A DNA stretch of 64,000 nucleotides, taken from the NCBI RefSeq assembly GCF_001189295.1, contig NZ_CP012159.1, forward strand, positions 2,990,001 to 3,054,000, read 5' to 3'. Position 1 is the first letter of the stretch, and each line of letters begins with the position of its first letter. Below are positions 1 to 8,500 of this stretch, one piece after another. Below the pieces are notes generated by a model that ran no database searches, had not been told where the DNA came from, and saw only the letters and a program-made list of their open reading frames with translations. The position numbers and the translations under genes are program-made. This DNA is from Chondromyces crocatus. GTDB lineage: Bacteria; Myxococcota_A; Polyangia; Polyangiales; Polyangiaceae.

Positions 1-198
1 CGCGTCGGACAGCGTCTCCTGGTCGTCGGGGTGGGCGAGCGCGGCGAGCGTGAGTGGCGCTCCCCGTTCGGCGCCGAGGCTGTGACGGAGGGATCGGCTC
101 ATCGACAGGAGCTCGCCGTCGACGCTGGCGATGAAGAGCAGATCGGGGGACGTCTCGAACACGGTGTTCATGGAGTCGGTCGGGCTGGGGTCAGCCAT
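1..198 (-). CDS. PAS-STAS (RsbR-like) protein, N-terminal part, cut by window edge
   Basis: The first 66 residues are visible and begin MADPSPTDSMNTVFETSPDL. They align by eye with the starts of the two upstream neighbours: a short leader, the segment ETSPDLLFIASVDGELLSMS, and a PAS-like stretch ending LAHPDDQETLSD. It is therefore the third member of a tandem family whose other members end in a STAS domain; here the STAS part lies outside the window. The ATG sits inside the last codons of the preceding gene (ATGGCTGA, 8-base overlap), which implies translational coupling. The expected role, from the family, is a sensory subunit of a stressosome-like complex; this is inference. Confidence 0.8.
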   Translation of the reverse strand, partial: MADPSPTDSMNTVFETSPDLLFIASVDGELLSMSRSLRHSLGAERGAPLTLAALAHPDDQETLSDA

Positions 199-1348
199 GA
201 GGGAGCCTCCTCGAGCGGTTGGGGGCGAGCGCCGGGGCCATCTGCCGGATGCAGTGGGCGAGGGCCGTGCGCAGGTTGCGGTGGGTGACGATCTGGGAGA
301 GGTCGGCGCCGAGGGCGACGATGGTCTGCGCGACGGTGGGGCGGATGCCGGCGACGATGCCCTCGGCCCCGAGGAGGCGGACGGCGCTGATCAGCCGGAT
401 GAGGTAGCCGGCCACCCGGGTGTCGACGACCTCGACGCCGGTGAGGTCGAGGATGGCGAAGCGCGTGCCGCGCTGGCTGATGTGGGTGAGTACGCTCTGC
501 AGGACGTCGGCGGTGCGGATGCTGTCGAGGACACCGAGCATGGGGAGGGTGAGCACGCCGTCCCAGACCTCGATGATGGGCGTGGAGAGGCGGCGGATGA
601 CCTCCTGCTGCTGCTCGATCTCGGCGAGGCGCTGACGCATCTCCCGCTCGACCCGTGACATGGCGGAGACGTCGAGGGTGAACCCGAGCACCAGGCTCAG
701 CTTCCCCTGGGCGTCGTGAAGGGGGATGATCCAGTTCTCCCAGGTATAGCCGCCGTGCTCGTTGAAGTAATGGACGGGCTCACCGGCGAGGGCGCGCTTC
801 ACGTTGACGGTGACCCCGTCGATGGCGCCATGGAGGGCGAGCATGTTCTGGCCGAGGAAGCTGCCGCGCTCGTAGCCATTGGAGAGGAGGAGCTGGCCGT
901 CGTTGTAGATGTAGTCGCCCGCTGGATCGAGCGCCCACACCGCGGCGGGGAGGTAGTCGAGCATGGCGTCGAAGAGCCGCTCCTTGATGCGCCGGGGTCT
1001 CGGGTCTGGCCTGGTCCGGAGGTGCCCGTGGATGGTGTCTCCACCGGGCGTGCTGGCGGCGTGGCACGATAATGGGCGGTATACCCCGCGCGCGTCGCGG
1101 AGGCGGAGATCGAACTGCACGGGCTTCTGGCTGCGGCGCAGATGCGAGAGCGCGATGGAGAGCGCGGCCCGGTCGCCGGGATGAGCGAGTGCGGTGAGGG
1201 GCAGATCGTTCGCGGGGGCGAGGTCGAGGGTGTCGCGGAGCCCTCGGCTGACGGCGCGGAGTCGCCCGTCGCCAGCAGCGACGAACAGCATGTCCGGGGA
1301 GCTGCCGAGGAAGGCGTCGAGTAAATCGGTTGGCGCGGGGTCACTCAT
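191..1348 (-). CDS. PAS-STAS domain protein, RsbR/stressosome type
   Basis: A 385-residue cytosolic protein. Residues about 10-120 form a PAS-like sensor (SSPDMLFVAAGDGRLRAVSR). A second PAS-like segment lies around 125-230 (DAMLDYLPAAVWALDPAGDY). A short coiled linker (EREMRQRLAEIEQQQEVIRR) leads into a STAS domain at about 255-370, with the family signature STPIIEVWDGVLTLPMLG and DLTGVEVVDT. In RsbR proteins the Thr after VVD is a target of the RsbT kinase; that Thr is present here, while the upstream LDS position carries Ser. No kinase or phosphatase gene lies in view, so the partner is unknown. It overlaps both neighbours by 8 bases and is clearly paralogous to them. Confidence 0.88.
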   Translation of the reverse strand: MSDPAPTDLLDAFLGSSPDMLFVAAGDGRLRAVSRGLRDTLDLAPANDLPLTALAHPGDRAALSIALSHLRRSQKPVQFDLRLRDARGVYRPLSCHAASTPGGDTIHGHLRTRPDPRPRRIKERLFDAMLDYLPAAVWALDPAGDYIYNDGQLLLSNGYERGSFLGQNMLALHGAIDGVTVNVKRALAGEPVHYFNEHGGYTWENWIIPLHDAQGKLSLVLGFTLDVSAMSRVEREMRQRLAEIEQQQEVIRRLSTPIIEVWDGVLTLPMLGVLDSIRTADVLQSVLTHISQRGTRFAILDLTGVEVVDTRVAGYLIRLISAVRLLGAEGIVAGIRPTVAQTIVALGADLSQIVTHRNLRTALAHCIRQMAPALAPNRSRRLPHG

Positions 1349-2474
1349 GGGGGGACCTCCTCGGCTGGGACGCCGGGCGTGGGGTCATCTGGCGAATGCA
1401 GTAGGTGAGGGCGGCGCGCAGGTTGCGGTGGGTGACGATCTGGGACAGGTCGGCGCCGACGGCGACCATGGTCTGGGCGACCGTGGGCCGGATGCCGGAG
1501 ACGATGCCCTCCGCGCCGAGCAAGCGAATGGCGCTGACGAGCCGGATGATGTAGCCGGCGACGCCGGTGTCGATCATCTCCACGCCCGTGAGATCGAGGA
1601 TGGCGAAGCTGGCGTGGTCCTGCTCGATGCGGGCGAGGAGCTGCTGCATGACGTCCGCAGTGCGGGAGCTGTCGAGGATGCCGAGCATGGGCAGCGTGAG
1701 CACGCCATCCCAGACCTCGATGATGGGGGTGGAGAGCTGGCGAATGATCTCGCGCTGTTGCTCGATCTCCGCAATGCGCTCGCGCAGGGACACCTGGGTC
1801 TCGTGGACGCGGGTGATATCCATGCTGAAGCCGAGCGTCATGAACTGTCGCCCGTCGTCGTCGTGAATGGGCACCATCCAGTTGTCGCAGTGGACGCCCA
1901 TCATCTCGCTGAGGTAATGCGTCGCTCTTCCGGCAAGGGCCTCTCGGACGTGGGTCCGGACGACGTCGGCATCTCCATGGAGTGCGAAGACGTTTTGTCC
2001 CACGTACTGGCGCGGCGCGAGCCCCATCGACTGGGTGGTCGCGCCCTCTTGGAGGAGGAACTTCCCCTCTTCATCGAGGGCCCAGATGCCCACGGGGAGG
2101 TGGGCGGCGATTGCATCGAACAGCGCCTCTTTGCAGACGGGATCCGCCTCGACGAGGTGCTGGTGCAAGCTGCCGTGAATGGTCGGGCCCTCGTCGGGGC
2201 GCGCCATGCGGCACGAGAGATGCCTGGAATGCCCATCGGCTTCCCGGAATCGCGCGCGCAGGGTGACAGGCTCGCTGGATGTCTGAACCCGGGCCCAGGC
2301 GGCGTCGAAAACGCCCTGGTCGTCCGGGTGGATGAACGTACGGAGTGGCTGACCTGGTGTGTCGTCGACGCCCAAGGTGTTCTTTAACGCGGTGCTCGTG
2401 CGCTCCAACCGGCCATCCAGGTTGGTGATGAACAGCATGGCCGGGCAAACCGAGAAGAATTCCTCGACCGACAT
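1341..2474 (-). CDS. PAS-STAS domain protein, RsbR/stressosome type (first gene of the tandem set)
   Basis: A 377-residue paralogue of the next gene. PAS-like N-terminus (PAMLFITNLDGRLERTS), second PAS-like block (AIAAHLPVGIWALDEEGKFL), linker (IAEIEQQREIIRQLSTP) and C-terminal STAS domain at about 250-365 with DLTGVEMIDTGVAGYIIRL. The STAS halves of the two full-length copies are much more alike than the sensor halves, as expected for proteins that share one complex but sense different inputs. The ATG was chosen because it opens the frame directly downstream of an apparent promoter region. Its stop overlaps the start of the next gene (ATGAGTGA). The first bases of this gene and its upstream region are duplicated near 8.1-8.2 kb. 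Confidence 0.88.
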   Translation of the reverse strand: MSVEEFFSVCPAMLFITNLDGRLERTSTALKNTLGVDDTPGQPLRTFIHPDDQGVFDAAWARVQTSSEPVTLRARFREADGHSRHLSCRMARPDEGPTIHGSLHQHLVEADPVCKEALFDAIAAHLPVGIWALDEEGKFLLQEGATTQSMGLAPRQYVGQNVFALHGDADVVRTHVREALAGRATHYLSEMMGVHCDNWMVPIHDDDGRQFMTLGFSMDITRVHETQVSLRERIAEIEQQREIIRQLSTPIIEVWDGVLTLPMLGILDSSRTADVMQQLLARIEQDHASFAILDLTGVEMIDTGVAGYIIRLVSAIRLLGAEGIVSGIRPTVAQTMVAVGADLSQIVTHRNLRAALTYCIRQMTPRPASQPRRSPHE

Positions 2475-2575
2475 GGCGGTTTCCCCTTCACCCCCCCACG
2501 GACATCTGGTGCGTGTTCTCGCACCGACGTATTCAAGCTATCAGCAGGGGGGCGTGCTGGGGAAGACGTCGCTCA
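2475..2575 (-). promoter_or_regulatory. Probable promoter region of the RsbR-like operon
   Basis: The segment upstream of the first RsbR-like gene is conserved in a second copy at about 8134-8220. The best-kept core, common to both, reads CGACGTATTCAAGCTATCAG followed by CAGGGG. Retention of this stretch beside a decayed gene copy shows the duplication carried the upstream region with it. No convincing -35/-10 pair could be fixed by eye, so the call rests on position and copy comparison only. Confidence 0.3.
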
Positions 2576-2731
2576 CGTGCAGGACGAGGTCATGGCGTCC
2601 ATGAGAGAGGCGGTGGGTAGGGTCGAAGAGCTCGGGGGGCTCGATGTCTGGGGCACGCCTACATCGCGCGGGCGCCATGGGGGCGCTGGCCGTGCCGTCG
2701 ACCATCGCGCACCACCTGAAGAGACACGTGC

Positions 2732-3124
2732 TCACTTGCTCGGCCAGAAGAGTGCCATGCGTGCGTGGCCGGACTGATAGTCGCACATCGAGAAATGCGC
2801 ATAGGCGGCCTGAGTACGGGTGAGCTTCTCGGCCGTCTTGCCGTCGAGCATGTCGACGATGGCCTGGAAGTGCGCGTCATATTCGCTGTTGTTCTCGAAG
2901 GAGAGCACCTTGCTGCTCCAGGCACCGGACGCTTGAAAAGGGGGAGGCGCCGTCGTCTCCTCGTCGTAGAAGACGACGCCTTTCGAGGACGCTCCCTTCT
3001 GATCGGCCATGCCCGTCTTCGCCGTGGCGGCCTGGTGCGGGAGCAGTCCATTGAGTTCGTTCAGCAGGGCGGCTGCGACGTTGCGGCTATCGGAATCGGA
3101 ATGGTAACGGTATGCCCAGGCCAT
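2732..3124 (-). CDS. Conserved-looking hypothetical protein
   Basis: A 130-residue protein starting MAWAYRYHSDSDSRNVAAAL. The start is supported by AAAGGAG six bases upstream. No signal peptide, membrane segment or known motif is visible. The C-terminal half contains a plausible helix (SEYDAHFQAIVDMLDGKTAE) and ends in an aromatic-rich segment. Codon use is typical of the window, which supports it being real. It is followed by about 0.25 kb before the RsbR-like operon and may be transcribed alone. Function unknown. Confidence 0.6.
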   Translation of the reverse strand: MAWAYRYHSDSDSRNVAAALLNELNGLLPHQAATAKTGMADQKGASSKGVVFYDEETTAPPPFQASGAWSSKVLSFENNSEYDAHFQAIVDMLDGKTAEKLTRTQAAYAHFSMCDYQSGHARMALFWPSK

Positions 3125-3530
3125 GGAATGTAGCTCCTTTGTCGTTGTGGTTCAGCCGCTCGACGCAGCTGGAGTCCGGTGCGGCGAAGTGCACGGTCCG
3201 TTCCTGCGCCCTGGTTCTCCTGGCGAGAGAGCGCGAGGTCACTGCGGCAGCGCGCGCCGCTTGATGTTGGTGGGGTGGCACCCCTTCGATGTCGGTGCGG
3301 TTCATCGGGCGTGAGGACCTTGCGTCTTCGAGGGACGCGGCGCGTCCTGGTGGGAGACAGCAATCGGCCGTGCGGGCCTGCAGCAGGGGAACGCACCCCC
3401 GCCGCCCCGCCGTGCAAAGCTCGTCGGGACCCCATCACCGTGCGATTCACGCGGGAAATCAGGCATGCCTCGCCGCTTCGGGCCTGCCGTCATGACGTCA
3501 GGAAGCGGGCGAGATCGTCGGCCGTATGGT
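3125..3530. other. Intergenic, no gene seen
   Basis: About 400 bases between the hypothetical protein gene and the end of the LodB-like gene. Open frames here are short and lack the G/C third-position pattern of the real genes. It probably holds the promoter of the 130-residue protein at its left end; nothing else is supported. Confidence 0.4.
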
Positions 3531-4724
3531 TCAGGGGAGGCAGGGGTCGAGCGTCGGAGGCAGGGTCGTCGACGTGACGCTGCTGCGGGCTTCGATGGGA
3601 TCCAGGCAGTAGAGAGGCATGCGCCGGCGCTCCCAGAAGGGAGCGCCAGGGAATCGATGCTCGGTGCGGTAGTGCTGGCGCTGGAGATCGAGGTAAGCGC
3701 CGTAAGCATTCTGGAGAACGGCGACGTAGGTGGGCAGGGCGTCGGGGCGGTGAGCGAGGTGGTCGGCGATGGCGTGTCCGGCGTAGTACCCCGACCCCAT
3801 CGCAGACCCGATCCCGTGGGACGACAGGGGATCGTAGGCCGCCGCAGCGTCGCCCACGGCGAGCCAACCCGCTCCGGTGACGCTGGTGAGGCGCGACGTT
3901 TCGGCCCGCTGTGGCTGTGGCGGCGTTGCGAGGCGGTATCCGTGGCCCTCGATGCGTTCGCGTGTCTCTGGCGCCTCTCGGAGCGCGCGCAGGAAGGCTT
4001 CACGAGCGGCATCGGCCTCACCGTGGGCGAGACCACGGTCCATGAGGTCCGCGTCGGTCATGAAGGCGACCGCGAGCGCGCCGTCGGCGAGCAGGGCGGA
4101 GTACCACCAGCCGTCCGGGGTCGCCTCCACGAGTGTGTACGTGTCCGTGGTCGGCGTGGGGCTTTCGAGACGGGCGGCGACGCCGACGAGGCGGTCGTAA
4201 CGCACCCGCTGCACACCGAGGCGCCGGGCGACGCTCGCCGCGCGGCCCGTGGCGTCGGCCACGAAGTCGGTGGTCTCGGTGATCCGTGCACCGCCTGGGT
4301 CGGTGAGCTCCAGATGAAAGCGTTCTCCCTCGCGTATGCAGCGGTCGAGCCGTGTCCCCCAGCGAAAATCGACGCCGGCAGCCTGCGCGCGCTCCGCGAG
4401 GCGCGCCTCGAACAGGCGGCGGTCCACGTGCCACCCATCGCCACGGACGCCCGCGAAGAAGGGTCGCTCCCCGGGCCGGGGTGATCCCCACACGAAGCGG
4501 TGTCCACGCGACCGGAGGTGCCCGTCCTGGGTGAGGAGCTGCTCCAGGCCGAGCCGAGCCAGGAGCAGGGTGACGCTGGGGGGAAGGCACTCGCCTGCCT
4601 TCGTGGAAGGGCCGAGACGCCCCTCCAGCACGATGGCGCGCACGCCGCGCCGAGCGAGGACGAGGGCGGCCACGGTGCCCGCTGGACCACCCCCCACGAT
4701 GACGGCGCGGCGTGCGCTGTTCAT
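3531..4724 (-). CDS. FAD-dependent oxidoreductase, LodB-type maturation flavoprotein
   Basis: A 397-residue flavoprotein of the p-hydroxybenzoate hydroxylase/halogenase-like class. The N-terminal dinucleotide fold is AVIVGGGPAGTVAALVLARR (GxGxxG), followed by an acidic strand end (VLEG). The second FAD motif is GWLAVGDAAAAYDPLSSHGI at about 295. Family members beside LodA/GoxA oxidases act in forming the cysteine-tryptophylquinone cofactor; that role is inferred here from the neighbour. Its ATG shares one base with the stop of the oxidase gene (TGATG), so the two are translated together. The ordinary alternative, a stand-alone monooxygenase, is much less likely given this coupling. Confidence 0.85.
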   Translation of the reverse strand: MNSARRAVIVGGGPAGTVAALVLARRGVRAIVLEGRLGPSTKAGECLPPSVTLLLARLGLEQLLTQDGHLRSRGHRFVWGSPRPGERPFFAGVRGDGWHVDRRLFEARLAERAQAAGVDFRWGTRLDRCIREGERFHLELTDPGGARITETTDFVADATGRAASVARRLGVQRVRYDRLVGVAARLESPTPTTDTYTLVEATPDGWWYSALLADGALAVAFMTDADLMDRGLAHGEADAAREAFLRALREAPETRERIEGHGYRLATPPQPQRAETSRLTSVTGAGWLAVGDAAAAYDPLSSHGIGSAMGSGYYAGHAIADHLAHRPDALPTYVAVLQNAYGAYLDLQRQHYRTEHRFPGAPFWERRRMPLYCLDPIEARSSVTSTTLPPTLDPCLP

Positions 4725-6757
4725 CAGACGTTCCCGCGGTCGCGGCGGCGCCGAAGGGGGTTGCCGATGATCTCTGCAGGCTCCACCGCGGCGGCCTTGT
4801 GGCGTGCGGGGAGAATGGCCGCGCGAAGGGCAGGGGGTGCTCCCCGGGAGACGCTGGTGCTCTCGGCCTTCTGCACCTGGCTCCAGGTGGGATCGTTGAC
4901 CTCGAACGAGTCGTCACGGCCGAGCTCGACCCACATCTGCTGACCCAGACCGAGACTTGCTCCGTCGGAGGGGGCGTCGACCGCGGTGACGATGCCCATC
5001 TTGTCCCACTCCGCGACCATGTGCGCGCGGCGCTCCTGGCTCCCCGTGTCGATGTCGCGCAGCCAGAACTGGCGGTAGGCGAGGTGCTTCATGCGCTGGA
5101 GGAGAGGCTGGTTCGCGTCGAGGACGCGGTGGTACGCCTTCACGCTGAGGACCTCGTTCGGGACGCGCGAGGACCAGAAGGAGGGGAGCGCGAGGTAGGT
5201 CGAGAGGTCGTAGCCGGCAAGGCAGCTTGCTTCATCGGTCTGCCACGGGACGCCTTGCCAGCGCGTGAGGCTGCCAGGGCCGGCGCCGTCCGTGGGGCCG
5301 CCCTTGCCGAGCGCCACCGCCGGGGTGAGGACGGGGCCGAAGTCGTCCTTGGGCATCTGTCCTTCCGGCAGCACGTTGAGGCGGTACGCGAGCGAGGTCT
5401 TGTCGTGAACGTTTCTGGGCTGCCACATCGTCGGCACCCGCAGGGTCCAGGTAAGTTCGATCCCGGGGTGGAAGGGGCCGCCCAGGCAGTCCTCCAGGTG
5501 CGCCCGATCGATGGCGGCGGGGCGGTCAGCGAGGTCGATGTCGTCGAGGGAGGTGATCTTGGACGGGCCGTCTCCGGTCACGAAATCCCCCTTGGCCCAC
5601 CGATCGAGCCACTCGTACTGGGTGGTGGTCAGCCCGAGATCGGCGATGTCGGTGCCGCGGAACTCGCCGTAGCCGTCGCCGTAGAAGGGCGGCAGGGCGT
5701 CCGGCCGCTGCTCGGGGCGCGCCTCGGGGACCGGGATCTGGGGGCTGCGGAACCACGCGGCCCACTGCTGCCTGAGCTTCTCGTTCTTCGCGTCGGGGCT
5801 CGAGAGCTTGTCGAGCAGCGCCTTGCTGGTGAGATCGCTCGGGGAGCCTGCGCCGAAGAGGATGTAGAGCCCGTGGTTCACCCACTGGTTGTCGACGAGG
5901 CGCGCGAAGAGGGGGTAGATGTGCTGCCAGAAGACGATCTGAGGCTCCGGCGTGACCCAGCCCTGGCGCAGGTAGAGGTCGTGGACCACGTCCCACATGG
6001 TCGTCACGGGGAAGATTCCTGGCGCGTAGTTCGGTGGCGCCACCGCGACCATCGCCGGTTCGGCGTCGTAGTCCTTTCCGCCGACGGTGATCGTGGCCCG
6101 TACCGTCCCGTCGGACGTGTCGTCGTACCAGCCCTCGTTGTTGGCGAACGTGCTCGGGAGCTCGCCGTACACCGAGCCCGCCTGACCGCGGCCACCGAGG
6201 AAGAGCAGCCGCCCCTGAGCGTCGGTGCGTAGCTCGCCGAGGTAGACCTGCACGACGTCCTGGGGGGCATCCGGGAAGCGGATGAAACCGGAGGCGAACT
6301 GGTACGCGCGGCCCGAGACGCCGTTGCCGGTGATGGTGCGGGGACCGGGATCGATGGCGAGCTGCCTGCGCTGATCCCCCTGGATCGCGTCGTTGCGGTG
6401 GGTGGTGTCCAGGGCTTCCGCCCCGATGTCCATCGCGTTGTAGAACCTGTACCAGGCCGACTTGCGGTTCACGACGTGGACGCGCCAGGTGATCTGGGCA
6501 TCGGCCGAGGTGATTTCCTGGACCACGTTGCCGTCGGCGTCGTAGCCGTAGACGCGAAAGCGAGCTACCCCTCGCTTGAGCTGACCATCGGGGGTCTTGA
6601 AGCCGCCTTCGGGGGCCGCGGCCACGCCGGGGACCTCGGAGGTGATGTAGTAACCCTCCTCGCCGGGGGCAGCATCGGCTGGCGCGGGGGCGCTGCCGAC
6701 GCGGGCGATGCCGAGCGCGGGGTGGATGGCGTATCGAACAATCGGTGCATGTGCCAT
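4724..6757 (-). CDS. LodA/GoxA-type quinoprotein amino-acid oxidase (CTQ-dependent)
   Basis: A 677-residue protein starting MAHAPIVRYAIHPALGIARV. This start is preferred over an upstream in-frame ATG because AAAGGAG stands five bases before it. The N-terminal motif IHPALGIARVGSAP and the segment GGPFHPGIELTW are hallmarks of the LodA family (lysine or glycine oxidases releasing H2O2 and ammonia). The CTQ cofactor is made from a Cys and a Trp: Cys424 in CLGGPFHPGIE and a Trp in the PWQTDE motif (about residue 505) are candidates by eye, not verified by alignment. No signal peptide is seen. It is followed with one-base overlap by the LodB-like gene and diverges from an unknown gene at 7.0 kb. 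Confidence 0.85.
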   Translation of the reverse strand: MAHAPIVRYAIHPALGIARVGSAPAPADAAPGEEGYYITSEVPGVAAAPEGGFKTPDGQLKRGVARFRVYGYDADGNVVQEITSADAQITWRVHVVNRKSAWYRFYNAMDIGAEALDTTHRNDAIQGDQRRQLAIDPGPRTITGNGVSGRAYQFASGFIRFPDAPQDVVQVYLGELRTDAQGRLLFLGGRGQAGSVYGELPSTFANNEGWYDDTSDGTVRATITVGGKDYDAEPAMVAVAPPNYAPGIFPVTTMWDVVHDLYLRQGWVTPEPQIVFWQHIYPLFARLVDNQWVNHGLYILFGAGSPSDLTSKALLDKLSSPDAKNEKLRQQWAAWFRSPQIPVPEARPEQRPDALPPFYGDGYGEFRGTDIADLGLTTTQYEWLDRWAKGDFVTGDGPSKITSLDDIDLADRPAAIDRAHLEDCLGGPFHPGIELTWTLRVPTMWQPRNVHDKTSLAYRLNVLPEGQMPKDDFGPVLTPAVALGKGGPTDGAGPGSLTRWQGVPWQTDEASCLAGYDLSTYLALPSFWSSRVPNEVLSVKAYHRVLDANQPLLQRMKHLAYRQFWLRDIDTGSQERRAHMVAEWDKMGIVTAVDAPSDGASLGLGQQMWVELGRDDSFEVNDPTWSQVQKAESTSVSRGAPPALRAAILPARHKAAAVEPAEIIGNPLRRRRDRGNV

Positions 6758-7031
6758 GGGACTCCTTTGGGCGTTGCCGCCGAGGGGCGTCCCGTCAGCA
6801 CGCGACATGCCATGGCATTGCGGATGGCATGCTCGGCTCGTGCGATGGAGAGGGGGCGAAGGTGCCGTTGCATCACCTGGATGGCGTCACCAGGCCATCC
6901 TCGGGACATGCAAGCGGAGGCTCGCAGTGGCCCAGGTCGTGCAATGCCTCGACCTGCGAGAACCCATCGTCGGCCTGAGCGACATCGCCCATGGCGCGAC
7001 GAGCCATCGTGAACCGTCGAGGAGAATACCC

Positions 7032-7715
7032 ATGCAACCGCAAAACGCTGCGCTCGGGACCGACGAGCAACCGACTCAGCATGCATTCGTCGTGTTCGGC
7101 TATGAGCACTCGTACCTGGCGCACTCCGCCATGTTCCAGATGCAGCCCCATGCGTATCAAGCCATTCAGGAGCTGTACCTGGAGCCCGTGCCCGACGCGA
7201 GAGCTTACCTGGAGGAGTTTCGTCGGCAGAGCCCACAGACGCTTCTTCTGGGGCTCTCGCTGGAGACGAAGGTGCTCTATGATCTGCTCCGCGATCGGTT
7301 TCAGATGCAGCTCTACAAAGAGTCGATCGACGACAAGAACAAGCTCATGGTCGTGACGGCTGTCCCGGGGCGCCTGATGTATTACTTGCCGCTGCACGCC
7401 GATGGGCCGGATTACCCCCGGGAGCTGACCTATTTCATCTATGGCCGTGGCGTCGAGACCTTCATGTCGCACGTGATCACGAGGCGTCCCAACTTCCATC
7501 ACGAAGTGACGCTCGCCGGGACTCCTCCTGGAATCAGCGCCGCGGATCTGGAGCGAGGCGTGGTGGTGACCATCCCCGGGATCCCGGACGGCTTCCATTC
7601 GACCGATCCGCTCCCCGAAGCCATTTATCCCATCATTCTTCCGGGAGGGAGTAAGTCCTTCGTGCAGATCTTCCGCCGCGACCGCTTCACGTACCAGGCG
7701 CTCAACGGTTCCTGA
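7032..7715 (+). CDS. Hypothetical protein, divergent from the LodA-type oxidase
   Basis: A 227-residue protein starting MQPQNAALGTDEQPTQHAFV. GAGGAGA upstream supports this start, and the longer open frame before it has no ribosome site. The protein has alternating hydrophobic strands (YFIYGRGVETFMSHVI) and no signal peptide, membrane segment or recognisable catalytic motif. It is separated from the oxidase gene by about 270 bases that must hold two divergent promoters. A link to the oxidase is possible only from position. Family not recognised. Confidence 0.65.
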   Translation: MQPQNAALGTDEQPTQHAFVVFGYEHSYLAHSAMFQMQPHAYQAIQELYLEPVPDARAYLEEFRRQSPQTLLLGLSLETKVLYDLLRDRFQMQLYKESIDDKNKLMVVTAVPGRLMYYLPLHADGPDYPRELTYFIYGRGVETFMSHVITRRPNFHHEVTLAGTPPGISAADLERGVVVTIPGIPDGFHSTDPLPEAIYPIILPGGSKSFVQIFRRDRFTYQALNGS

Positions 7716-7849
7716 GCCCGTCGAAGAGGTCGTCCCCGCCTTCCTGCGCTAGCTTGCCCTCCTTCATGCATCGAGCCGCGGACGCTGAGCCCTGACCGGC
7801 TCGACGAGGACGCCGCACACGCACGCCTGGCTTGCCGTCTGGTTCGTCC

Positions 7850-8220
7850 AGTTCAATGCACGTGGCCACCCGGGTGACCCTTCGGCGGGAGCGAAGCCAG
7901 CTCCTGCTCCACATGTCCGGAGAGCTGCCGAGGAAGGTGCAGAGACAATCGGCTGGAGCGGACTGCGTTCGACGACACGCGGGGACGACCTACGGAAAAG
8001 ACCGTCGCCTTCGCGTCGATGCCTCGCGATCCATTGCGTTCGACCAAGGTGCGGCGGTCTTCTCTCAGCTGTCGATCCAATTGGGTGGTGAAAGCATGGC
8101 CGGGCGAACCGAGAAGAATTCCTCGATCGACATGGTGGCTTTCCCTTCACACTCCACGGGCATCTGGTGCGCGTTCGCGTATCGACGTATTCAAGCTATC
8201 AGCAGGGGAGGAGGGTGGGG
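7850..8220 (-). pseudogene. Chimeric scar: RsbR-like gene start fused to TPR-gene 3' end
   Basis: Reading the minus strand from 8133, MSIEEFFSVRPAM matches the start of the RsbR-like gene at 2474 (MSVEEFFSVCPAM), then a small deletion shifts the frame. After restoring the frame, a stretch (LPRQLSGHV, 7.9 kb) matches DNA around 1280-1340 (the start of the second RsbR-like gene). The last residues, VEQELASLPPKGHPGGHVH, equal the C-terminus of the TPR protein at 9.6 kb except for one Gly. The upstream part 8134-8220 copies the RsbR-operon promoter region. The whole is a patchwork of three local genes and cannot encode a working domain. The remaining bases to 8500 hold no supported gene. Confidence 0.75.
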
Positions 8221-8500
8221 AAGAGGATGAGGTGCAGCCCGGGCATCGTGATAGGAGGCCGATGAAAGGCACTGGGAGCCGTCCGAAGGCAGATGGGGAA
8301 CTGCCTTGGTGAAGACATCAGCGAGGACCAGAGGAGTCGTCTGATCTCCCGCCTGCGCCTACCCTTCACGACCGGATGGATGTGGGAACGGTGAAGCTCG
8401 CGCCGAGCATCGTTGCTGGAGCGATACACGCACCTCGGGATGTCGCAATGGCGACACCATGGCAGCAGCGCCGAGGCTCGGGGGCGCTATAGCGCCAGTG

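Noticed and set aside
4712-6232. Long plus-strand frame opposite the LodA-type gene
   Set aside because: Antisense shadow of a gene with clear family motifs and a ribosome site.
6708-7031. N-terminal extension of the hypothetical protein at 7.0 kb
   Set aside because: It overlaps the divergent oxidase start and lacks a ribosome site, while ATG 7032 has GAGGAGA.
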